A stretch of DNA of 64,000 nucleotides from NCBI RefSeq assembly GCF_008831285.2, contig NC_045139.1, positions 25,836,412 through 25,900,411 on the forward strand, read 5' to 3'. This document shows positions 48,201 through 61,087 of this stretch, one piece after another. The notes under the pieces are model-generated. The model searched no databases and was not told where the DNA came from. It saw only the letters and a list, made by a program, of their open reading frames with translations. Source of the DNA: Nymphaea colorata. Lineage: Eukaryota; Streptophyta; Magnoliopsida; Nymphaeales; Nymphaeaceae. A program made the position numbers and the translations under genes. The first letter of the stretch is position 1; the number at the start of each line of letters is the position of its first letter.

Positions 48201-50288
48201 TTTATCTTGCTTGTTTTTGTTACAGTATTTATGTTTTTTAACTTAAAGTCTATTTATGTCTTCCACATAATTTTTTTTTTATGAGATTGTACGTATGAAT
48301 TTTTTTGAATTTATAAATTTTGCCATATCACCATACTAAAATTTTTAAAATGCTTCCTCGTACCCGTACCATACCTATCTGACATAGCCAGGGTTGAAAA
48401 AATAGTCAGACCCCTTCAAACCAACTTTTTTCCACCATTTAACAATAAAAAATATGGAGGTAAAATTTACTGAGATGTGAACTTTACTAACATTTAACTG
48501 ATGATTGTACTCCAAGAACTTGGTGTACCAGAGTCCTTATTTCCATACAAAGCAGTGAAAAGAAGGTGAGAGGCGTTAGTTGCTATAAATACGAGATACA
48601 GATATAGGTGAAATTAACCCCTCTATGATAGGTGCTAAGTTTTCATGCTTCCTGTAACTTTACCTAATCTCATTTACATAGAGAATACTGATTTTAAGAG
48701 TCTTTTTGATAGGCAGAATAATTTTACATCAGTAAAATCATTTTTGAAGTACAATGGCCCATCACTGAATTTTACCTTATGTATTTCCGTTTGATGTTAA
48801 AATGAAGGAAGAAATGCTGGCCTAGGCAAGAGGGGTCCTACCTTTTCTGGGGGGATGTTGCACACCACTTGTGTTCTCATCTCAAATAAATTTTTCAGGG
48901 CATCACATGCTCTTCAGAGTGTTTTCTGACACAGAGAAATTTAAAAATCCCTTTTAGTGAAAATTTTTACCCCACTTTGTTGGGGCATGGCAGGGCTCCT
49001 GACCTCTCTCCATTTAATGTTACTGAAATGTTTAGCCCAAAAACAGTCTCATCTTCTATCCATCCGCCTCAACATGAAGGGAAACAAGGGACTTCTTTCA
49101 TGCCAAAAGCCATCGTTTGTTTGGCGAGAAATTGGAAACAACCACCTATGCAGCCCATATCTTGCTGCATCACGACCTTTTAGCTGACTAATTTATATCC
49201 TACTTGGTTCCATACCCAAATTTTGGGGGATACAAAAAAAATACATATGCCTAACGATCAGTCGACACTAACCTTCTTCACCCGAATGAACTAACAATAA
49301 ACCTCATGCAGTCAGAGTAACGCCCAAATCAAGGGCAACTGCTAATATCAGCACCCCAGGAGCAATGTACCTTCTTAAGTAAATTAGCGTATAGAAAATA
49401 CCAAAAGCATACCAGCTTTCTGCATTTCAATAGTAATGAAGCACACCTACAGCGTCGACCACAGTTCCGTAACCACGGAGCTCGCCTCAATTGATAGGTG
49501 ATTTCAGTACAAGTATCATCTTAGCTTCAACCCACCTAGCCTTAGTTATACTGTGAGTGCCGACCCCATGACGCGGGATGCGTCTCGCAGAGGTAAAACA
49601 CACTGAAAGCATGTCTATGAACTTCTTTTCTTCCCGCTATACGCACACCAAACTAATGAATAGGAGAATTTGTAGAAATCCCAAACCCTATTTGTTAGCA
49701 TATAGATATGTAGAGCGGAGAAACAAGCAGGTTCCGTGTTGGTGCCATCGACAACTTCCACCAATAAACTCACCATTAATAGAGCAAGGGAAAAGAAAAA
49801 CCCTAATTTGAGAACCCCAAGGCTACTAGATAAGCAAAGCCCAGGAAATAGAGAGCAACTTTCCCGTGCCAATCGATCGACGATATAGAAGGAGAAAAAC
49901 AGAAAAAAAAACGAAATTGCCATAACAACAAAGAAGAAGAAAGGAAAACATATGAAGAAGGCGGGACATACTCGCGGGAGGTGGTGTCGACCATTTGGCA
50001 GACGGCGAGGGCGATCATGGATGTCTTGCCGGTGCCGGATTGAGCCTGGGCAATGACGTCTCGTCCGCTAATGATGGGCATGACGGCCCTCTGCTGTATG
50101 GCGGATGGCTTCTCGAAGCCGTAGGCATAGATGCCGCGGAGCAGGTCGTCCCGGATGCCCATCTGGTCGAAGCTCGATATAGCCTCCACACCGGGGCTCG
50201 TCTCGAAGATGAGGTTCTCGTCGTCCATCGTCCCTCTCTGTCGGTTCCTTGGAACCACTGAACCACCCGGAGCCGTAGCAGCAGCCAT
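38400..50288 (-). CDS. EIF4A3: eIF4A-III, exon-junction-complex DEAD-box RNA helicase (8 exons, 411 aa)
   Basis: Complete gene for the nuclear DEAD-box ATPase that anchors the exon junction complex (with MAGO, Y14 and Barentsz-type partners) on spliced mRNA. Coding exons on the minus strand: 50288-49972, 43311-43071, 42966-42886, 42123-42016, 41896-41777, 41604-41437, 41169-41083, 38513-38400. They sum to 1236 nt and join in frame. Motifs: Q motif [10 protein letters not shown] (57-66), I AQSGTGKT (82-89), Ia PTRELA (114-119), Ib TPGR (163-166), II DESD (187-190, the form used in plant eIF4A-III), III SAT (218-220), V ARGLD (338-342), [10 protein letters not shown] (363-370). The C-terminus NVADLI is typical. 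Length matches the family (about 408 aa). The start is the first ATG, followed by a variable basic leader and [10 protein letters not shown]. Intron 1 is phase 2 and 6.66 kb long; intron 7 is 2.57 kb. Six introns are GT-AG and intron 6 is GC-AG. All catalytic residues are intact, so it is probably functional. Confidence 0.97.
39640..39945. repeat. Dispersed repeat C, copy in intron 7
   Basis: Shares with 43860-44195 the ordered phrases ACAGCAAG...TTTCTCAGG, GCAAA.TT, TCTC.GGAAAATCTT.GCAAATTT, then A-rich sequence, and at the far end ATTAAGATGTGAT...TGACA. The two copies lie in the same orientation in introns 7 and 1 of the same gene. Confidence 0.6.
39948..40133. mobile_element. GC-rich hAT-like remnant (GGGCATCGGGC family)
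   Basis: Begins TAAGGCTGGGCATCGGGCTGG, close to the left end of the hAT-like element at 21518 (GGGGTGGGCATCGGGCC). Its right side carries CCCAGCCCAACCTA, which reads TAGGTTGGGCTGGG on the other strand. The interior is GGCCCGG-rich. No 8-bp target duplication could be matched, so the limits are uncertain. It lies in intron 7 of eIF4A-III. Confidence 0.45.
41170..41436 (-). other. GC-AG intron (intron 6 of eIF4A-III)
   Basis: On the minus strand exon 6 ends GATGTTCAGCAG and the intron begins GCAAGT; it ends TTATCAG before GTCTCATTGG. The exons encode LDVQQ then VSLVINYD, exactly the family sequence, so the GC donor is forced. CAG|GCAAGT is otherwise a perfect match to U1, the usual pattern for GC donors. 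Confidence 0.92.
43860..44195. repeat. Dispersed repeat C, copy in intron 1
   Basis: Second copy of the repeat at 39640-39945. It starts near ATAAACAGCAAGCTTTTTCTCA and ends in AATAAAACATGTTTGATGTGACA next to a (CA)n(TA)n microsatellite at about 44199-44228. Confidence 0.6.
44228..45159. mobile_element. Near-palindromic foldback/MITE-type element, 932 bp
   Basis: The left end reads TAGGAAATGTGATTCTGTAC and the right end, on the opposite strand, TAGGAAATGTGATTTTGTAC. The pairing continues inward: TTAATCGGACAG near 44297 with TTAAATCGGACAG near 45080, a CT-rich/TTGCTC block near 44355-44400 with its complement at 44945-44990, and GAGATGCCATCTGACAACCA (44437-44456) with the complement of 44884-44904. 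Paired positions sum to a near-constant value (about 89340-89390), so most of the element can fold into one long imperfect hairpin around about 44670. (TA)n tracts flank both ends, hiding any target duplication. It lies in intron 1 of eIF4A-III. Confidence 0.75.
45160..45200. repeat. (TA)n microsatellite
   Basis: About 20 TA units directly abutting the right end of the foldback element. Open frames of alternating Ile-Tyr through it are artefacts. Confidence 0.95.
45201..45930. repeat. GC-richer block with recurring GGGGAGGCATC words
   Basis: Contains several variants of GGGGAGGCATCC / GGATGCCTCCCC on both strands (near 45355, 45460, 45605 and 45855) and of CAGTGGAAGCCTGCTG / GGCAGCCTCC. This internal redundancy makes long open frames on both strands (for example 45281-45718 minus) that have no protein character. 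Probably part of an unclassified repeat inside intron 1. Confidence 0.4.
46216..47096. mobile_element. hAT-like non-autonomous element with 8-bp target duplication, 881 bp
   Basis: The left end reads CTATGTTGTTAAGGTG and the right end, on the opposite strand, CTATGTTGTCAAGGTG: 15 of 16 positions agree. The flanks ATTTAGGC (46208-46215) and ATTTAGAC (47097-47104) agree at 7 of 8, the length expected for hAT. Subterminal regions carry repeated CGCCTAGGCG, GGCGATGG and GCCAGCAC words. The interior has short repeats of TGTAATGTATATTATATGTA (about 46390-46610) and AACAGAACAGTTTTC (about 46735-46890). No transposase. It lies in intron 1 of eIF4A-III. Confidence 0.8.
47521..48387. mobile_element. 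hAT-like non-autonomous element, 867 bp
   Basis: The left end reads CTATGTCACAGTGGTATACC and the right end, on the opposite strand, CTATGTCAGATAGGTATGG. Both are followed inward by GTACCCGTACC / GGTACGGGTACG words, typical subterminal repeats. Flanking octamers GCAGGGAC and CCAGGGTT share only five bases, so a target duplication is weak. The interior has repeated CATAATCATCTGCCACTGC and TTATGCTTGTTTGCCCTCTT phrases. The shared CTATGT terminus suggests kinship with the element at 46216. Confidence 0.6.
48388..49971. other. Remaining 5' part of eIF4A-III intron 1
   Basis: No gene or clearly bounded element. The end next to exon 1 (about 49600-49971) is moderately GC-rich. A donor GTATGT at 49971-49966 (minus) follows exon 1. 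Confidence 0.4.
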
Positions 50289-50640
50289 TTGGGGCAGACC
50301 GCCGAAACTCAGGAGAGAGAGAGGAGACGAACAGGAAAGGTTTGCAGAAGCCTATATCTGTGAGAATCGAAGAAAATTTTCAGGACACCTCTTTTCGTTG
50401 TATTTCACTATTTCCACGCCGTGTTTGACTGGCCCGTCAAGTTATCCATAAAGTATGGGACGTACGGACAGCACTCGTTGGAGAACATCACGGTTAATAC
50501 TTTTGGTGTTGCTTTGAATATTGAACTCAAAGAACTAATTGGGGTAGTCAAGATTATAATAAGTCTAAATCCATGATAAGAAGTCAGTCTAAATCCATAG
50601 AGATGATTGTTGGAATTGCGTTAAAATAGGTTACCACTGG
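50289..50640 (-). promoter_or_regulatory. Upstream region and 5' UTR of eIF4A-III
   Basis: Immediately upstream of the ATG the minus strand holds a CT-rich leader (TCTCTCTCTCCTGAGTTTCG), common in plant 5' UTRs. No TATA box is obvious, which would fit a housekeeping promoter. A copia relic begins only about 350 bp away, so the intact promoter may be short. Confidence 0.4.
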
Positions 50641-52990
50641 AGAGGAAGAATTAGAATAATAATCAAAAGCAGGAAAAAGAGGTCGCATATGTTCCCATGG
50701 AGGAGATGCATGGTGCTCTCATGTTGAGCATACATAGCCTCATAGATTTCTGGATCTTGGATTCTAGAGCATATTTTAAATCCACAACTTGCAAAGAGAT
50801 AATGCAGAACTACATTATTCGAAGTGTTGAAGAGGCTTATATTGCTGATGATGAACTTTTGGACATGTTGGGGAAAGGTGACATTATATCAAATGAGTAA
50901 TTGGAGTGGAATGTCTGACATGTTCCAAGTTTAAGGAAAAAAACTGATCTTTGTTTATCAACTTGACAATCAAGGGTAAGTTGCTAGATTTGTTGGTGGG
51001 TGCTGAAAAAATAACCAAATGTGCAATGATGAATACATGAGCTAACATGTTAGGGACATTGTATGTGATTGCAAGTAGGAAAGACATAGTGACTATCACA
51101 GGGTCTAATGTTGATTTGTTGTTGTGGCACTATAGACTTGGATATATGAGTGAAAAGGATGAATATTATAATGTCAAAAAAGAAAATTATCTAATTTGAA
51201 TTATGTAGAAGTCAAACTTTGTCAAAATTGCATCTTCAAAAAGTGGAGAAAGGTCACCTTCTCTTTATTTGGGAGATCACCCAAGGAGAAGAACCTAAAG
51301 GTAGTACATACCGACATTTGGGGTCTAGCCCTTATTTTTTCCCTTAGGGGCTGTAACATACAATTATTGTCTCATGAATCTGCTCAAAAAGTAGGGTAGA
51401 TTTATGGAACAATGTGGTACAATATTCCAAAAGTGTGCACTATTTTTTGGGATTCATGCAACAGTAACATTGTATTATTATTGCCAGATGGCTCGTTAAA
51501 GGATCACTCTAGCTATTCTGTCACCTTTAACAATCCCTGTGCTAAAAAACTATGAGTTATTTTCTGAAATCAAAGTTGACAAAGGAAATATTTTCCCAAA
51601 AGGAAGTCTAATTCTGCTTCTTTCTTGCTTTCATTTGTTCACTACTTATAGATGTTGAAGGCTGAAGTTGAAAAGTAGATAAGTCAAAAAATTAGATGTC
51701 TGAGATGTCATAATGGTGGTAAGTACGATAGCAAGAAATTTAAAGGCCTCTATGAAGTTGTGGGCTGAATTTGAATGGAGAAATCCATCACAAGAAAACC
51801 ATGATAACATGAGGTTTTTTGAACGCATAAATAAGACCCAAATTGAGGGAGCTAGGAAGATGAGATTACATGTAGATCTTCCTAAGTGTTTTTGGCCAAT
51901 GCTATTAATATTCTTGTTTGATCAACCATGGACCCTTTGTTCCTTTCAACAACAGAATATTTGAAGATTTTTTGATAGAAAATGAGGTAAAACTTTTACA
52001 CCAAAATCTTTATCGTATTTCTTATGTGCATATTAACTCTGATGATGAATAAGTTAGATTTGAAGTCCAAGAAATACTATTGCATTGGATAAGGAATGTG
52101 CTATAAAAAGATAGTGACTACCACATCATGTCTAGGATGGTAAAAAATAGAAAGATCATATGACAAAATGATGTCGTATGAAATGAAATGGCATTCTATA
52201 AGGATAGGACTACTAGTGCTTCAAAAAGCTCAATGAAACAAATTGCAAGAATTGAGAAGGAATGCGTACAGAGGAAGTCAAGGCAATCTTGAGAATATGT
52301 ACTGATCCAGATTCTAGCAAAGCTTGAATTACAGTTGCAAAAATCAAGTAAGGTTCCAAAGCCTATTCATAAGTATTCCATTTCTTTACATTATTTATTG
52401 TTGATAGATGTTGTGAATCAAAGTGTTTTGATAAAACAATTCATGTGAAGCATTCTATCAAGTGAGAGCCAACAAGGAAGGAGGAGATGGACTCCCTATA
52501 CAAAAACTGAACATGAGCATTGCTGAAATTATCACTTAGCAAAAAGGCATTGCACAACAACCGGGTTTACCAAATCATGGAGGAGCATAGAAGCAACACA
52601 AGATATGGTTTGATTAAAAATTTTCTTAGCTACAAATAAATAAAGTAAAGTACATTTCTAGCATAGAAGCAACTCAAGATATGGTTTGATTAAAAATTTT
52701 CTTGAAAGAGTTTGGCAAACACTAAGGTAGCAATGTTCTTTTTAGTAACAGTCAAAGTGTTTTTGATCTAACAAAGAATCCAATGCCTCATGCAAGGACA
52801 AAGCATAGACAAGTGAAAAGTCACACTTTATCTATGGGTTGCTATGAATACATGATCAAGGTTAAATACATTTCAACACTTATTAGGTCGAGAAAGAACT
52901 GGAAACCTGACCAAGACACACCAAAAGTGGAATAATTTTGAAAGAACTGGAAAACCTGACCAAGACACACAAAAAGTGGAATAATTTTGT
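50641..52990 (+). pseudogene. Decayed Ty1/copia element (protease, integrase, RNase H pieces)
   Basis: Plus-strand copia relic with pieces in order. The protease region reads FWILDSRAYFKSTTCKEIMQ then NYIIRSVEEAYIADDELLD (about 50740-50860), in which the active-site DSGA is changed to DSRA. The gag-pre-integrase part reads LLLWHYRLGYMSEK (about 51118-51155). The integrase start reads LCQNCIFKKWRKVTFSLF and LKVVHTDIWGLA (about 51210-51330), and a later part EGARKMRLHVDLPKCFWP (about 51850-51900). A SKKYYCIGYG piece lies near 52065-52092, and RNase H remnants VFDLTKNPMPHARTKH at about 52755-52805. RT is mostly deleted or unreadable. Internal tandem duplications occur at about 52602-52695 and 52890-52990. 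Non-functional. Confidence 0.85.
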
Positions 52991-57950
<4,960 letters not shown>

Positions 57951-59849
57951 CTGTTATCACCCCAAATTTTTCAAAAAAGACTGTATTTTATCTTTACCCA
58001 AACGAAATTTTCAGTTATTTGGATTTAAATTTTAGATTCTAAGCCCAATCCTAGACCCAAAATGAATTCACAACAATTCGATTCAAAATGAATCTCTAAA
58101 CTCTTGTCTGAACCCAAACACAAAATTCAAATTCAAAATCCAACTTTAGACGTGAAATTCAAATCCAAAATCCATCTCCCCCATCCAAATTAGATCCAAA
58201 ACCAAGTCTAGATCCAAATTGAGCATTTCAAACTCAAAATCTAAAGCTGAGATCAAAACGACAATATTTAATGCTATCGAGTGCCATGCATATGTGCACA
58301 AACCTCTCCTTTGTTTCATGTCTCATCTTCATACCAAAAATGTGTTTTTGAGCTTAAACCACTCAGTAGAACACGTCAGCGACCGATTGAACCCAATCCA
58401 GATTTAAAACGAGCCCGGAGCCACCACTCAAAATGGAGTCGGTCACCCATTTGTAACAAAAATAAATTTTTTTACACATTTTAAACAAAAAATGGTTTAA
58501 CACTTCTTATATAAACAACATTTTATTATTATTATTTATTTATTTATCCATTTTGTTTTATTTTGTTTTTTTTAAAGCATCAGTGTGCGCAAACACGCAC
58601 CGCACGATGTGCAAACATGCACACAAAGAGCACCGAGATGGGGCCTGCGTGTTGTGCAGGCCCCTTTCTTAGTTAAAACCACCCCTTGGGGGCGGTTTTG
58701 GCTCTGTTGGGTGGGCAATAGCCCTGCCCACACCCCCAAGGAGTATTTGTAGGGCTAATGGCCAATCTCACTTGGTCAAAGTCTATTTAAAAGAAAATTA
58801 AAATTATTCAAAAATATTTGAAATTCAGATGAAAATCTTGTTAAATTAAAAAAAAAAATCAAACTTTGAGTTTTAGCTCCAAAACTCTCTAGAAATACCC
58901 CCACAATCTTCCCTCTTGGGCATGGGCTAACCCTTTATGAACTTCTAGTGTTTCTTTATTTGAGGATTTAGAAATTAAAATCTCTAGTGTTTCTTTACCC
59001 CCACAATCTTCCTTATCTCTCTATTTTCATTTCTCTCTTCTTCTCTTCCTCTTCTTCACCAACTTTGGGAGCAAGCTTCCTCAACTTCCACTCTTCAAGG
59101 GAGCAAGCCCCATTTGAAGAAGCTTTGGGATCATCCGTAGTGAGAGATTCATCTCCTAAGAATCATTCTTATTAGAGGTATATATTAAATAACTCAATCC
59201 ATATTTTTCCTTACTTTCTCCCTTCTTCATCTCCCCATGGCTATATAAGATAGCTCTTAAATCTCCTCTTCAAAGTCGAGCTATTCTTGAGTGCACCAAG
59301 AAGTCGAGCTATTCTTGAGTGCACCAAGAGTGTGAGAAAGTGAAATAAGATTTTATTATAGGATTGAAACGTGTCTCTCTCTTCTCTTGAATGCTATTTT
59401 GTTTTGAGATATTATTCATGCATAGCTGATTAATTTTTTTTTTATTTATATACAAATGAGCAGTGAGAATGAGTGTTTGGGTTGAGATTTCTTCATTCTT
59501 ATGTTGATTTTTGATGTTGAGATTTGTCTAACCCAAGAAAGCTCTTCACAAATATGTACATGTTAAAATGCATCTTCATGTCATTCTCACGTTTAGTTTT
59601 TTTTTTAATCACCCGATTAGGGACCCCCAATGAGTGCTTTATTATGTTATTTGATTTTCTTTCATACCCAATGGTGGAAAAAATATATTCTATTGTAACA
59701 ATCAAAATAACAATGTTTTATGTTCACATATAAAAATATTGGAATCGTGTTTTCCAAAAGATTTTCGAAAGCAAGAAATCTCTTTAATGAGGCCTTGGAG
59801 ACTTAGCCTAGGTTCTTGCATGAGCTGAAGTTCTTCTCCGGCCTACATA
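57951..59849. repeat. Noncoding retroelement-like block
   Basis: Starts with AAATTCAAAATCC-type words (57950-58300) similar in style to 15581-17100. It then holds a GC-richer patch with CACGCACCGCACGATGTGC (about 58590-58760), CT-rich tracts near 59020-59060, and a 28-bp tandem duplication (core AGTCGAGCTATTCTTGAGTG, about 59272-59328). No coding sequence. It may be LTR or leader sequence upstream of the copia relic at 61 kb or of repeat A/B. Confidence 0.35.
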
Positions 59850-61045
59850 GGAAAATTGAAGTCAGATATTTTCAAGTTATTTCTTGATTTCAACTCTCAT
59901 GAAGACATATACGTATATACATGTTATATACGTATACACACATGAATGTCTCTTTTTGTCCTTCCCTTTTTATAATTTAATATATACTTTTACAAGTTCT
60001 CATGCACATACATATGAATATATATCGTATCTCTCTCTCTCTCTAGAGTCTCCTTTTCTCTAAAAATATTTTTTCTCTAAGATCTCTCTCTCTTTTTCTA
60101 AAAACGTCTTCTCCCTCTCCATTTGAGTTACTACTTTCTTTTAAGCTCTCATATGCGTGTATATATATATCATACTTCTCTCTCTTTCTTTTTAAAAATC
60201 TTTTATTTTGTTATTTTAAAATTTCTTTCTCTTTTTTTCCCTATTACTCTCGGATTGAAGTATTTTCTTTTTTCCCTTCATTCGATATTTTTTCTTCAAG
60301 ATCTAAGGTTTTAATTTCTCATTTACCGACTTCACTAAGACCAAAATTCAAATAATGACCCAATAATGGAATCATGCTTGATGGTCTACAACCCCTTTTC
60401 ATTTTCAAATACTTTTCATAAAAATACTTATGACTTTATAAATAAAAAATGAGAAACTTAGATGCATATGATGATAGGAATGTTTTAAGATGAATGTTAT
60501 GGTAGGAGTGAATGATTTATTCTTAATCATGTAGGGTCAATGCATCCATATATTCACATTCACTTGCGAAGTCACGAATAATCACAAGCACTCCTCTAAA
60601 AAAACTTAAGCAAGATGGGATGAAGCTCTAGATAGGTAGCAACTGAATTAGTGCAAAGTCTTAAACCTACTTAATTGCTTAAGAGAACACTAATTTGGCT
60701 TCAAAATGTGATCTTCAAATGTTTCCAAATAATATTTGTAAAGATTTTCTAATTCAAGATTTCTCAAATCAAAGTGTTTTATACTCTCAAACGACTTTTC
60801 AAAAACTTTCTCAAAAGTTTGAAACATCAAATCTTCAATCTTTCCTCAAACATTACACCACATTTAGAATGAAAAGATGTTCAAGCCAAAACAAAATGCA
60901 TCAAAAAATAAGCATAGCCCTTGGATTTGTTACCCTCAATAAAGGCATTGGGAACAGTCAATCCTCGTACTGACAACGAGTCCCTTTCTTTCTCATTTCA
61001 AAATAAAATCTCATTTTTCTGGAGCACTCCAAAAACCAAAATATT
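59850..61045. repeat. Dispersed repeat A+B unit (inverted relative to 23.2 and 27.7 kb copies)
   Basis: The reverse complement of this stretch contains repeat A (61045-60300, matching 23247-23965) followed by repeat B (about 60150-59850, matching 27731-28160). CT-rich tracts (TCTCTCTC) and alternating TATACGTATA motifs mark the B half. This is the only place in the window where A and B occur side by side, so it is the fullest copy of the family. No coding sequence. Confidence 0.7.
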
Positions 61046-61072
61046 TTTAGAGATGCTAACAATGATTAACAT

Positions 61073-61087
61073 GGTAGTAGAACAATA
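61073..61087 (+). other. Degenerate primer binding site
   Basis: TGGTAGTAGAACAAT matches the initiator tRNA-Met primer site TGGTATCAGAGCAAT at 12 of 15 positions and follows ATTAACA, which looks like an LTR end. It lies just upstream of copia gag remnants, in the correct position and orientation. Confidence 0.5.
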
